From: Pseudoalteromonas sp. BSi20652
GTDB taxonomy: Bacteria > Pseudomonadota > Gammaproteobacteria > Enterobacterales > Alteromonadaceae
NCBI RefSeq assembly: GCF_000239855.1
Contig: NZ_BADT01000073.1
Coordinates: 1-46,863 of the forward strand
Reading direction: 5' to 3'
DNA length: 46,863 nt
Shown: piece by piece, positions 8,752 through 18,215 of the stretch
Position numbering within the stretch: position 1 is the stretch's first letter
Layout of the letters: each line of letters begins with the position of its first letter
Position numbers and translations under genes: made by a program
Notes under the pieces: model-generated
The model's database searches: none
What the model was told of the DNA's origin: nothing
What the model saw: the letters and a program-made list of their open reading frames with translations, nothing else

Positions 8752-10653
8752 TTAAAGCCCGCCGACCTTATTGTATTTGTCTCGTAGTAAATTTGTAAAT
8801 GCTTCACATGGCATGGGGCGATACATATAAAAACCCTGGGCCATTTCACAGTTCGCTTTTGACACATAATCTAATGTTTCTTGATCTTCAATACCTTCAG
8901 CTATAATTGCAAGCCCTAAGTTATGGCCAATATCAATAATACATTTGGCAATAGCATCGCTTTGCTCGTCAGTTATTACGTTTTGTAAAAAAGACTTATC
9001 AATTTTTAAGTAATCAATAGGCAATAACTGTAAATAACTAAAGGAAGAGTATCCTTTACCAAAATCGTCTAATGCAAACGCAACACCATAACGTTTTAGT
9101 TTATGCATTATTTTGCTCATCTTCTCTTTGTTTTCCATAAATATGGATTCGGTTAACTCAATAATTAATTGTTCACCGCGGATGGATGATTTTGAGATTT
9201 TTTCAATGATGTAGTCGATAAAACTTTCATCTTGAAACTCAATAATTGATAAATTAACTGCGAGCTGAAGAGGAGGGAATCCGTTTTTATGCCATTGTTC
9301 TAATTGCGATATTGCCGAGTCTATAGCAAATGCACCTATTTTTTTTATTAATCCCGTGGATTCAGCTATCGGAATAAATATGTCTGGTGGGATAGGCTCA
9401 CCAGAATCCGTAAACCAACGCATTAATACTTCGGCACCCACAATTTGCTTGCACCTTAATCCGATTTTGGGTTGCAAATATATTTCTAACTCTTCGTTGT
9501 CTATGGCTTTGCGTAATTTGCGTTCAATTTCCATCTGCTCACGGGCGTGCGCCTCAAGTTTACTGTGATAGAAACTATATGAGTTTTTGCCATTGTTTTT
9601 AGCATCATACATTGCCATATCGGCATTACTAATTAATGTATCGGGCGTATTTCCATCTTTTGGAAACATAGAAATACCAATACTTGAAGAGACATACTGA
9701 GGTCGACCGTTTATTATAAATTCACTATTGATAGTCTCTAAAAGCGCCTCACATAATACTTCTATACTGTTTTTGGATTTCACTAACTCAATTAAGATAA
9801 CAAATTCATCACCCCCTAAGCGTGCGAGTGTGTCTTGTTTTCTTAAGCGCTGTTGTATACGTTCGACCACTTTTATCAGTAATTCGTCTCCGCCTTTGTG
9901 GCCTTCAGTATCGTTAATACGTTTAAAGTTATCTAAATCAAGAAACAATAAAGCAGTCATTGAGTTATCGCGTCGTGCAAGTGCTAATGAATGCTCAAGT
10001 CTGTCCATAAATAATTGGCGGTTTGCCAAGCCTGTTAGCGCATCATGATAGGCTTGAAAATGTATTATTTCTTTGTGTTGTTTTTCAACACTAATGTCGC
10101 GAATACAAAATACTCGGCCAATCAGCTTGCCATTTTTTAGCTGAGGTAGTGAGCGATAGCTATAGTGTTTGTTATCAATAGACTCAAATTCACCACTTAA
10201 TGATTGTGTTGGGTCTTTTTTTAATTGCGCGATGATATGAGTGCTTTTATTTCCCTTTTTTATTATTGTATCGACTTGCCCGAAGTAATTAAAAGCGTTT
10301 AAATTAAAATGTTTAAAAAAACTTCTAGCCATTTTATTTGCACTAACCACATTTCCTTGTAAATCTAATACTGTAATTTGTTCACCAATGGCATCAAATG
10401 TTGCGTTAAGTACGCTAATAGAGTGTTCTAATTGTTGTTGTGTGTCAGAAAGCTCATTGAGCTGCTTTTTAAGTAAGTCATTACGTTCGTTTAATTCGTT
10501 AGACGTAATAAACAAGGTGCGCTCTAAAATATTTATCTCGCGCTCATTTTGCTCATACGCATCAGATATTCGCGACACAATATCGCTATACTCCTGAGCG
10601 AAGCTATCATCAACTTTACTGCGTTTTAACTGGCGGGCTAACAGTTTATGCAA
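8752..10653 (-). CDS. PAS-GGDEF-EAL cyclic-di-GMP protein
   Basis: A 633-aa protein that makes and/or degrades cyclic-di-GMP. In order it has an N-terminal coiled coil (about 1-85), a PAS domain (85-190), a GGDEF domain (200-365) with intact GGDEF at 280-284 and an inhibitory I-site RKQD at 271-274, and an EAL domain (375-625). The EAL signature is EVL (408-410), a tolerated variant, and DDFGKGYSS, LKIDKSF and AEGIED are present, so both activities may be retained. It has no membrane segment. It starts with TTG preceded by AAGAGGT, 11 bp after the FIST gene stop, so it is co-transcribed and probably translationally coupled to that sensor. Confidence 0.92.
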   Translation of the reverse strand: MHKLLARQLKRSKVDDSFAQEYSDIVSRISDAYEQNEREINILERTLFITSNELNERNDLLKKQLNELSDTQQQLEHSISVLNATFDAIGEQITVLDLQGNVVSANKMARSFFKHFNLNAFNYFGQVDTIIKKGNKSTHIIAQLKKDPTQSLSGEFESIDNKHYSYRSLPQLKNGKLIGRVFCIRDISVEKQHKEIIHFQAYHDALTGLANRQLFMDRLEHSLALARRDNSMTALLFLDLDNFKRINDTEGHKGGDELLIKVVERIQQRLRKQDTLARLGGDEFVILIELVKSKNSIEVLCEALLETINSEFIINGRPQYVSSSIGISMFPKDGNTPDTLISNADMAMYDAKNNGKNSYSFYHSKLEAHAREQMEIERKLRKAIDNEELEIYLQPKIGLRCKQIVGAEVLMRWFTDSGEPIPPDIFIPIAESTGLIKKIGAFAIDSAISQLEQWHKNGFPPLQLAVNLSIIEFQDESFIDYIIEKISKSSIRGEQLIIELTESIFMENKEKMSKIMHKLKRYGVAFALDDFGKGYSSFSYLQLLPIDYLKIDKSFLQNVITDEQSDAIAKCIIDIGHNLGLAIIAEGIEDQETLDYVSKANCEMAQGFYMYRPMPCEAFTNLLRDKYNKVGGL

Positions 10654-10664
10654 CGAGGGACCTC

Positions 10665-11795
10665 TTAGTTTTCAGTTAATAAAGTGATTGTCATGGTTTG
10701 ATTATGCAAACGACAGGGGCCAAATGGCACAAGAGGCGACAATTCACCGTAGGAGTAAAAGCCTGTTTGGGTACATTCTGCTGGAAGTAAATCGGCAATT
10801 ATTTCAAGCTCTTCTTCAACACGTTGATCAAGGATTATTCTTCGCCCTACACAGCTAACTAATAATGCAAGCGTTGGTTGGTCATTGCTCATCATGTTGA
10901 TCGCAAATTCACCAGCTTGTTGTGCGCCATCAACTAAGTTTTCGTAATTTGCTCGCATTAATTGGCATTTAGCACTTTCAGGTACATTACCCGCAAGGGT
11001 CATGCTTTTTTCGTCTTCGTCAATACTTAAAATAGTTCTGACTACGGCTTGATCATTTTTACTTTCTTGTACGGATAATGGAAATAATAAGGCTGAGCCG
11101 GGTAACTCATTTGCATATTCCCCTAACATCATTTTATACAATTCGAGTGATGGGGTGTTGTCGATTTCAAATAAAGTGTTTTTGTTTGACTTAGTGATTT
11201 CGCGCATGGGTCCAAATGGTTTCCATCCGCCCATTGTTCCGTGGCCTATACTTAACTTTTCACCATAAAATCCGACAAGTATGACTAAGCCTTTAGCTAT
11301 ATCTGCGTTGTGCCATACAACAGTTTCAGTGAAGCGGTCTTGATCACCCGCTAAGCCACCCGTTATCAGTACACTTTCAGGTAACGCCTTGGTTATACCA
11401 TCAATTAGCTCGCTGCCGTTTATAAGTTGCCCATCGGAAACCACGAATACATAACGTAATCCTTCATGCTCTAGTTTTTCTGCAAGGGAGCTCCCTAATG
11501 AATACGAATCAGCGTGGTTACTAATGTTGTCTGACTTGGCTATAACATGGCTTTTTTCAAAGCTTACTGCCGTTAGCGCTATGCTTTTGTCATGTAACTC
11601 ACTGCCTTGGATTTCGCCACTAGTAGAGCAACCAATAATTTCAGCGTGAGGAAATGCGGCGTTTAACTGCGCCTGTATTTTGGGTGTTGCTATGGCATGG
11701 CGATCGCCAAAAGCGAAAATTAATGCTGCATTAGAGTCTATTGGTAGAACATTTTGCCATTTGCTTTCTTTATAAATAGATTGAAATGTGTGCAT
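10665..11795 (-). CDS. FIST-domain sensor protein (FIST_N/FIST_C)
   Basis: A 376-aa cytoplasmic sensory protein. The N-terminal FIST domain (about 22-215) includes IIGCSTSGEI, FVVSDGQLINGSEL and LITGGLAGDQDRF; the FIST_C domain (about 216-360) ends with a conserved GFYSYGELSP segment. FIST domains are ligand-binding signal-transduction modules. One branch, NosP, binds haem and senses nitric oxide, and is often encoded beside kinases or c-di-GMP enzymes. The W161-H162 pair lies in the region of the proposed haem ligand, but haem binding is inference. It is immediately upstream of the PAS-GGDEF-EAL gene and likely controls it. Confidence 0.88.
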   Translation of the reverse strand: MHTFQSIYKESKWQNVLPIDSNAALIFAFGDRHAIATPKIQAQLNAAFPHAEIIGCSTSGEIQGSELHDKSIALTAVSFEKSHVIAKSDNISNHADSYSLGSSLAEKLEHEGLRYVFVVSDGQLINGSELIDGITKALPESVLITGGLAGDQDRFTETVVWHNADIAKGLVILVGFYGEKLSIGHGTMGGWKPFGPMREITKSNKNTLFEIDNTPSLELYKMMLGEYANELPGSALLFPLSVQESKNDQAVVRTILSIDEDEKSMTLAGNVPESAKCQLMRANYENLVDGAQQAGEFAINMMSNDQPTLALLVSCVGRRIILDQRVEEELEIIADLLPAECTQTGFYSYGELSPLVPFGPCRLHNQTMTITLLTEN

Positions 11796-12078
11796 AACTT
11801 AAAGGCTTCCATGTGCAAATATGTTATTTAAAATATAGATTATAGAGTAAAAATAGGTAAACCCATATTGCTTGTGTTTAATTAATGTATTTTATGTCTG
11901 TTTTTGTCTCACAAACTTATCACTGTCTGCTTTTTTAAATTAGTGGGTGTACCGTACTACGTGTTGGGGGTACAATTTAATAATTGGTTCGTGGACAAGT
12001 ATCATGAAATCCAATTCGAACTTTTTAACGTATAACATTATTAAGTATTATGAATATAACACCGCTAAGAACTCTTAT

Positions 12079-13080
12079 ATGACTCAGTTAAGTGCTAAAC
12101 AAAACATTCAAGCGATTGTTAAAGCGATAAAGACAGAAGAAGCATTACTTCGTCAAAAACATCCTTTGCTTGCTCATCAAAATACCTTAGGGCTCATTAT
12201 ATTACTGCTCTCATTGAGTGCTTTAATTGGTGTTGGGATTTTATATTACCTTGCCATCATTCCTGCCTGGGCATGTATTGTACTTGCCGCTATTGCGGCG
12301 TCTATTTCTCACGAGCTTGAGCACGACCTAATTCATAAACAGTACTTTAGTAATCAGCCTTTAATGCATAATTTTATGATGTTAACTGTATGGTTAATGC
12401 GCCCAAATACTATTAGTCCGTGGTACAGACGTAAAATGCATTTGCACCATCATAAAACATCAGGTACTGAGCAAGACCTAGAAGAGCGCTTGGTGGGGAA
12501 CGGCATTAAAAACCCATTTTTACGCGCGTTGGTAATTATTGACGGCTTACTAGGGTTGCTCATCAATACAAGGCGTTTTAGTAAAGAAATCAAAGGTTTT
12601 AGCTTTGCGAGTGTGTTTAATGCAGGTTTTCCTGTTACTACAGCGTATTTTGCTGTTTTATACAGTGTAATTGTATTCCATTTAGCTAGCTTATTTGCGC
12701 CACTTGAGGCTAGTTCACCTGCGTTAGTGCTCGATATTATGAATGTTTTTGAGTTTTTGATGGTTGTGCTAATTTTGCCAAATATAGTGCGTTCTAGCTC
12801 ATTAAATTTTGTCACATCAAGTATGCATTACTACGGCGGTGTTAATAATATGCTAGAGCAAACGCATGTAATTACCAGTCGCTTATTCATGCCTTTTAAT
12901 CTATTTTGTTTTAACTTCGGTAAAACGCATACTATTCATCATTTTGTTCCAAATCAGCCGTTTTACTTACGCCAAATGCTAAGTAAAAATATTCTTAAAG
13001 TGATGCGTAAACACAACGTACGGTTTAACGATTTTAATAGTATTAAAAACGCTAATGCCTATAACGCACAGGCAAATTAA
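12079..13080 (+). CDS. Membrane fatty acid desaturase / hydroxylase family protein
   Basis: An integral membrane di-iron enzyme of the desaturase/alkane-hydroxylase superfamily, acting on lipid or hydrocarbon chains. Three histidine clusters are visible: HELEHDLIH, HLHHH and THTIHH. Hydrophobic segments lie before the first cluster (two helices) and between the second and third. The frame is open upstream to a GTG at 11947 and an ATG at 12004, but those residues look non-conserved. ATG at 12079 (MTQLSAKQNI) is preferred, although its ribosome binding site is weak. The exact substrate cannot be told from the sequence. Intergenic DNA on both sides suggests a single-gene unit. Confidence 0.82.
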   Translation: MTQLSAKQNIQAIVKAIKTEEALLRQKHPLLAHQNTLGLIILLLSLSALIGVGILYYLAIIPAWACIVLAAIAASISHELEHDLIHKQYFSNQPLMHNFMMLTVWLMRPNTISPWYRRKMHLHHHKTSGTEQDLEERLVGNGIKNPFLRALVIIDGLLGLLINTRRFSKEIKGFSFASVFNAGFPVTTAYFAVLYSVIVFHLASLFAPLEASSPALVLDIMNVFEFLMVVLILPNIVRSSSLNFVTSSMHYYGGVNNMLEQTHVITSRLFMPFNLFCFNFGKTHTIHHFVPNQPFYLRQMLSKNILKVMRKHNVRFNDFNSIKNANAYNAQAN

Positions 13081-13141
13081 TTACTTGAACCTAATATAGG
13101 TTGAGGTTTTATAGTGCTGTTTTATTTTATAAAGCAACACT

Positions 13142-13511
13142 ATGAGCTTCAATCAAATGACATTACCCGTTAACGATATACAACAAGCTATCGTTTTTAT
13201 TTAACTTTAGGCTTTACGCAAATAGTTAAAACAAATCATCACCGATGGTTTTAATGCGCCAATCAGGCGAATTTTTCACTACAACTCTCCCCTGAATCAT
13301 TAACTAACGACGCAGTTATTTATTTTGAAAATGAAGAGTTTGATAGGTGAGTTAGTCTATTAAAGCAAAAAGATATTAAGTCTGAATCAGACGTCAAAGG
13401 TAAATGTTATTTATGCGAAAAGCGTAATCACAAGATTTCCTAAGTAATAAAGTTTGGTTTTATTGGGCAGGTAAAAGTAGGCTTACCCAATCTAGCGGGT
13501 CAACTCTTTAA
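13142..13511 (+). pseudogene. Decayed VOC (glyoxalase/bleomycin-resistance) family gene
   Basis: Read with several frame changes, this stretch recovers a short VOC-family protein. It starts MSFNQMTLPVNDIQQAIVF, then needs a -1 shift to give YLTLGFTQIV, later shows LSPESLTNDAVIYFENEEF, an in-frame stop at the next tryptophan-like position (TGA), then SLLKQKDIK, a further stop, and a VWFYWAGKSRL end typical of the family's C-terminus. At least two frameshifts and two internal stops make it non-functional. The intact family is ~120-130 aa and includes glyoxalases, dioxygenases and antibiotic-binding proteins; which one this was cannot be told. Confidence 0.75.
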
Positions 13512-13537
13512 TCTCATTTATATTACCTACCAGCGAT

Positions 13538-13755
13538 TTATTTTTGCCCTTTAAACCACTTGTAGCTATCGGGGTAATCAAAGACTAAAGATACAAATTT
13601 TGTAATTAATAGTGCTCATAAAAAAATACTGTAAATTCGATTGCTTAAAGGCAGTGTACTGTAAATAATTCCCGGCATTACTGTCCATGGCAATAAATGC
13701 GGTAAAGCCATTAACAACTCCAAAAGATGATACAACAGCTGAAATAACTATTTAT
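13538..13755 (-). pseudogene. Unidentified degenerate coding remnant
   Basis: On the minus strand an open stretch from about 13755 reads VVSSFGVVNGFTAFIAMDSN and then NYLQYTAFKQSNLQYFF. After a frame change it continues FVSLVFDYPDSYKWFKGQK to a stop at 13538-13540. The amino-acid composition looks protein-like, but stops lie just upstream and one frameshift is needed. I do not recognise the family. The rest of 13512-13918 holds no other coding signal that I can support. Confidence 0.3.
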
Positions 13756-13918
13756 TATGTGATTATAAAGTGCTTTGTCTGAGCATACTTGTAAAAGCAT
13801 TCAAGGATTGGCATTTTAATTCAATGTGAATCTTAATTTACTTTTTATATTTGGGCGCATATATTAAAAATACAAAGGTCACTGTTGGCTTAATTACAAT
13901 AAAAATAAAGGATGGAAC

Positions 13919-15214
13919 ATGAAACGTTCATTAATTTCACTCGCAATAGGGTTGGCTGCATTTGGTACTTTTAATGCAAGCGCAAACTTAGATCAACAAA
14001 TAAAAAGTGTTGAACAGCAAGTTATAAAATGGCGACGCGATTTTCATCAAAATCCAGAGCTAGGCAATCGTGAAACGCGTACTGCGGGTATAGTGGCTAA
14101 ACATCTAAAAACACTCGGTATGCAAGTTCAAACTGACATTGCTTATACTGGTGTCATCGGTATTTTAAAAGGCAGTAAACCAGGTCCAACCGTAATGCTT
14201 CGCGCCGATATGGATGCACTTCCAGTAACCGAAAAAGCTGATGTAGAATTTAAATCAACCAAAACGACCAATTATCGCGGCGTTGATGTAGGAGTTATGC
14301 ATGCGTGTGGGCACGATACTCATGTGGCTATGCTAATGGGGGCCGCAGAGGTGCTTGCTAATATTAAAGACGAATTACATGGCAATGTTATGTTTGTGTT
14401 TCAACCAGCAGAGGAAGGCGCACCAGAGGGAGAAGAAGGCGGTGCTGAGCTTATGTTAAAAGAGGGAATATTTGAAAAATATAAACCCGATGCTGCATTT
14501 GGCTTACATATAACATCAGGTTTACACAGCGGGCAAATAGGCTACAGAAGCGGTCCGTTTATGGCAAGTTCCGACCGCTTTGAAATTACGGTACATGGTC
14601 GTCAGGCTCATGGCTCTGCTCCGTGGACTGGGGTTGACCCAATTGCCGCAGCTGCACAAATAGTAACAGGTGTAAACCATATTGTAAGTCGTCAAATTAA
14701 TATTACTAAAGAGCCTGCAATTGTCTCATTTGGTAAAATAGCAGGTGGTGTGCGAAATAACATTATTCCAGAAGAAGTTGAAATGGTGGGTACAATTCGT
14801 AACTTTGATATGGATAACCGCGCGCAAATTTTTGAAAAAATAAAAACAACTGCTACGCACATTGCTCAAGCATCGGGTGCTACTGCAGATGTGCATATTC
14901 ACGAAGGTTACCCAGTAACGGTTAACAATCCAGTGTTAACAGCAGAAATGTTACCGAGCCTAAAAAAGGCGGCAGGTGAAAACAATGTAATCGAAATGAG
15001 TAAGATAACGGGCGCAGAAGACTTCTCGTTTTATGCACTTGAAATACCAAGTGTGTTTGTGTTTCTGGGTGGAACCCCTGCTGATCAAGATTTAGCAACG
15101 GTTGCAAGTAATCACTCACCGTATTTTTATGCCGATGAATCATCGTTTAAAGTAGGCACTAAAGCGCTTAGTCAGTTAGCAATCGACTATTTAAACGCAA
15201 ATAAAAATAAGTGA
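13919..15214 (+). CDS. Secreted M20D amidohydrolase (hippurate/N-acyl-amino-acid type)
   Basis: A 431-aa zinc metallohydrolase that cleaves N-acyl groups from amino acids or similar amides. A signal peptide (KRSLISLAIGLAAFGTFNASA, about 1-23) indicates export to the periplasm or beyond. Metal-binding motifs are in place: MLRADMDALPV, VMHACGHDTHVAML, QPAEEG, and the late GAEDFSFY. The dimerisation domain lies around residues 210-330. A good ribosome binding site (AAAGGATGG) precedes the ATG. Family members usually have ~390-440 residues, so it is complete. The substrate cannot be assigned. Confidence 0.92.
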   Translation: MKRSLISLAIGLAAFGTFNASANLDQQIKSVEQQVIKWRRDFHQNPELGNRETRTAGIVAKHLKTLGMQVQTDIAYTGVIGILKGSKPGPTVMLRADMDALPVTEKADVEFKSTKTTNYRGVDVGVMHACGHDTHVAMLMGAAEVLANIKDELHGNVMFVFQPAEEGAPEGEEGGAELMLKEGIFEKYKPDAAFGLHITSGLHSGQIGYRSGPFMASSDRFEITVHGRQAHGSAPWTGVDPIAAAAQIVTGVNHIVSRQINITKEPAIVSFGKIAGGVRNNIIPEEVEMVGTIRNFDMDNRAQIFEKIKTTATHIAQASGATADVHIHEGYPVTVNNPVLTAEMLPSLKKAAGENNVIEMSKITGAEDFSFYALEIPSVFVFLGGTPADQDLATVASNHSPYFYADESSFKVGTKALSQLAIDYLNANKNK

Positions 15215-15431
15215 AATATACCACGTTAAAGGATAGGTTTAACTTGGCTGTTTTAATTTGATGGTAACTTTAGAGCAGCACAACTACAGCATGAATAACA
15301 TAGTTAAGTGCACAGTGATGCTTACCAATATAAACGACGTTATTTATTAAAAATAACGCGATTTAAATTTTTTGAAATTTAATGAGTAAAAGTGCTGTCT
15401 ATTTAAAGAGTGACACAACAGAGGAAAGATC

Positions 15432-15653
15432 ATGTGTAGTTCACCAAAAAGTAGCCGTGCAATAAATAAAACAGTAATAAATTTTAATAACGAATTAACG
15501 CAAGAGCAGCGCCTGAATTTTGCAGCAAAAGCTAATTTAGCACAAGAGCGCCGTGAGCAGCGCGAAGCAACGAATAAACGCTACGAGCAAAAACACACTA
15601 ATAGTAAACCTTCATCTGGTTTGTTTTCGTGGTTACAGCAACTAATTAACTAA
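15432..15653 (+). CDS. Small basic hypothetical protein
   Basis: A 73-aa protein with a strong ribosome binding site (GAGGAAAG, five bases before ATG), which argues that it is real. It begins MCSSPKSS and has a charged, helical middle (about 25-55, rich in Glu, Arg, Gln and Lys). It ends with a short amphipathic SGLFSWLQQLIN segment. There is no signal peptide or known motif. No function is recognised. It lies 217 bp after the M20 gene on the same strand, probably with its own promoter. Confidence 0.65.
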   Translation: MCSSPKSSRAINKTVINFNNELTQEQRLNFAAKANLAQERREQREATNKRYEQKHTNSKPSSGLFSWLQQLIN

Positions 15654-15715
15654 TTAAAAAAACGGCCTGATATCTGGGAAATGGTGTACGCAACTGCGTA
15701 TGATCATGACCTTTA

Positions 15716-15892
15716 AAAGCGTTTTCTGATAAGCAAAGTGTATAGCAGGTGTCTGAGTTGCTAGGGTATGAGTCGGTGAGTTTGTTTATTACTATATTTA
15801 AAAAAGTGATTAAAAAATCGCCTATGAAATACATGAGCGATTTAAATCAACTTGGCCCTCAAATAAACGAACTACCAATTGCATTAAGTTAG
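15716..15892 (+). pseudogene. Remnant of an AraC-family DNA-binding domain
   Basis: One frame reads KAFSDKQSV, an amber stop (15743-15745), then QVSELLGYESVSLF, ITIFKKVIKKSPMKYM and a stop at 15890-15892. This matches the second helix-turn-helix and C-terminal signature of AraC/XylS regulators (lGY.S.S.F...Fkk..G.sP..Y). Only about 50 codons remain and no start is visible. A preceding stretch in another frame (15663-15713, PDIWEMVYATAYDHDL) may be part of the same decayed gene. The rest of 15893-16080 shows nothing recognisable. Confidence 0.65.
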
Positions 15893-16080
15893 TGATCTAT
15901 TATAGCACTAAGAAAATAGCACAATAACAAGGCGAAACTTATGACATAGTGTTGTTATCACTAATTGCTCCCTACATTACTCTACCTTTTGCATCCATGC
16001 AGTCGTACGTGAATTATTTTTAACCTAGTGAGTGCGCTATTTAATGCGATAGTATGGGCCTGTTTTTAATATAATTGGTA

Positions 16081-18141
16081 TTACCACGTATAAGTTGCCG
16101 AAAGCATCGCGTTACGAGGTCTACCTGGAAAGTATCTGTCGCCGGTAAAACTGGTGTAATCGGCGCGCTCTGCATAAGCCTCATCGGTTAAGTTAATAAT
16201 GCGGGCAAGCACTTCAATGTTTTTCGTAACTTGCCATTGTGCGCGCAGGCTTAAAACATCATGCCCTTGGTATTTATTTAAGTTTTCTGGGTCGGTGTAG
16301 TAGTTACCAACACGATGCCACTGCAAAGCAATTTGCGTATTGTTGAGTGCTTGCCATGTTAAATCGAGATTAGCAATATTACGCGGTGCGGTATCTATGT
16401 CGTGGCCGTTTATACTTAAACCGTTGAGTACTTGATTGTTAGTATAAGTATGCTTTGCGTGGGTGCCTGCAAAGTTAAGCGCAAGCGAGTCCGTGAGCTG
16501 GTAATCAAGTTCAAGCTCAATACCACGATGGCGAGAGCTGCCATTATTGACCGTAAAAAAGTCGCTATCGCGGTAAATCGTATTGTGTTTACTCATAGCG
16601 TAAACCGACACGCCATAACGCAATTTTTCGTAAATTCCTTTAATACCCAGCTCTGCGTTATTCGCTATTTCGGCGCTTAAATTTGCAGTAGTTTGCTCGC
16701 GTTGTAATTGGTATAGCTCAGCCGCTTGTGGTGCTCGGTAACCGCGAGAAAAATTGGCATAAAGCGTGTTATTTGTATTGTACTGATAACTTACCCCAAG
16801 CTTTGGCGATAAATTACTAAAGCTATTTTTAGCACTCGCTGGGCGGCTGTATCTGCAGCCACCAAATCCGCATTCTGTGCCATCGTCTTTTGTTCTACCT
16901 GCTAGCATATTATTGGTGTAGTCGTACTGCATATGCTCGTAGCGTACACCGGCTGTTAGCAACCACTTATTTAATTGCCAATCAACAGATGCAAAAGGGG
17001 CGTAAAGCGTGGCGTTTACATCGTAATCGTAATGCTTACCTTGTGGTACTGTAGCAACTAAAAATGCAGAGCCTTGAGTGGGCTCATTTTGGCTTTGAGT
17101 AAAGTCGGCTTGCGTGTATTCGCCATCAAGCCCTAGGTTTACTTTTACATTACTTTGTAAATTATGCTGATAAAGCGATTGCACGCCAAAGCCGGTTTGG
17201 CTGTTTTTTTCAAGTGGTGTACCAGGTAAAAAGTGCTTAAAAAAGTCCATGCTTTGGTCGCGAAAATATAACGTAGTAGAGAGCACATCATCGTTATTTA
17301 ATTGCCATGTTGCGTTGCTCCACGCTCTAAATGCACGTGCTTTTCTAAATGCGTCAGGGTCAAAGTTTTTTTGCGCGAGATCTTCGTTTTTATAGCTTTC
17401 AAAGCCTGTAATAAATCCCGCTGTTTGCTGATCTAGGTTTGTGTAAGTAAGGCCTGAGGTAAGTAATAAATTATTATTTGAATAGCGATGGCGAATATTT
17501 ACTTTTTGTTGCTCTACGCTTTCGTCGTCTCGGTAACCGCTGTCGTCGGTAATACTTGCATTAATGCCTATACCGCTGTTGCCGTAATCTTGCCCTGCAC
17601 GTAATTTATAACGGGTATAACCGTACGAGCCATAATCTAAACCTACTAAGCCACCGCCTTGAGTGGTGTCGGGTGTGATTACATTGATAACACCATGCAC
17701 AGCGTTTGAGCCATAAAGTGCAGAGCCAGGGCCTTTTAACACTTCGATGCGCTGCGCCATTTCGCTGTGCGCTTCAAATAGCTCGTTTATGTTACAAAAC
17801 CCAGCGGCTCGAAGTGGTATGCCATCCTCTAGTGTAAGTATACCGCCGCAAGCGCCCGCGCCCGAGAGTACTTGTGAGCGCAGTGCGGGTAAATACTCTT
17901 GGCCATTTCCGCGTTGAATATTAGCGCCCGCTACACGTTGCAGAGCTTCTTCAATATGCGTAGGCGCTATGCTATTTAGTTGTGCTTCACTGAGAGTGCT
18001 TATTGATAAAGGCAACGGGGTTGATAGCGCTTCAATACGTGATGCGGTAGTTGTTATGGTTTCTATTACATCGTTGTTTGTATTATTGGCAAACGCAGTG
18101 TGGCTAAAGGGTAATAACAACGGCAAAAAATAAGGTTTCAT
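16081..18141 (-). CDS. TonB-dependent outer-membrane receptor
   Basis: A 686-aa outer-membrane gated channel that imports a ligand using TonB energy. A signal peptide (about 1-18, ending in AFA) is followed by a TonB-box-like ETITTTASR. The plug domain (about 40-165) includes LEDGIPLRAAGF and VLKGPGSALYGSNAVHGVINVI. The rest is a beta-barrel with many aromatic strand ends and a C-terminal tryptophan typical of outer-membrane proteins. The plug carries two cysteines (GACGG and GFCN) around the usual substrate-facing loop, which is uncommon. The start follows AAGGAATGT. Downstream of a DUF1275 gene and a solute-binding protein on the same strand. The ligand is unknown. Confidence 0.92.
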   Translation of the reverse strand: MKPYFLPLLLPFSHTAFANNTNNDVIETITTTASRIEALSTPLPLSISTLSEAQLNSIAPTHIEEALQRVAGANIQRGNGQEYLPALRSQVLSGAGACGGILTLEDGIPLRAAGFCNINELFEAHSEMAQRIEVLKGPGSALYGSNAVHGVINVITPDTTQGGGLVGLDYGSYGYTRYKLRAGQDYGNSGIGINASITDDSGYRDDESVEQQKVNIRHRYSNNNLLLTSGLTYTNLDQQTAGFITGFESYKNEDLAQKNFDPDAFRKARAFRAWSNATWQLNNDDVLSTTLYFRDQSMDFFKHFLPGTPLEKNSQTGFGVQSLYQHNLQSNVKVNLGLDGEYTQADFTQSQNEPTQGSAFLVATVPQGKHYDYDVNATLYAPFASVDWQLNKWLLTAGVRYEHMQYDYTNNMLAGRTKDDGTECGFGGCRYSRPASAKNSFSNLSPKLGVSYQYNTNNTLYANFSRGYRAPQAAELYQLQREQTTANLSAEIANNAELGIKGIYEKLRYGVSVYAMSKHNTIYRDSDFFTVNNGSSRHRGIELELDYQLTDSLALNFAGTHAKHTYTNNQVLNGLSINGHDIDTAPRNIANLDLTWQALNNTQIALQWHRVGNYYTDPENLNKYQGHDVLSLRAQWQVTKNIEVLARIINLTDEAYAERADYTSFTGDRYFPGRPRNAMLSATYTW

Positions 18142-18215
18142 ACATTCCTTGAAAATAAACTATAGTGCATTGCCTCTATAATATGCGGTTTTTAAGTGCT
18201 TTTAAACTCGTTGCG

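Noticed and set aside
15646-15834. Minus-strand ORF of 62 codons
   Set aside because: It has no ribosome binding site or motif, and it is antisense to the better-supported AraC remnant.
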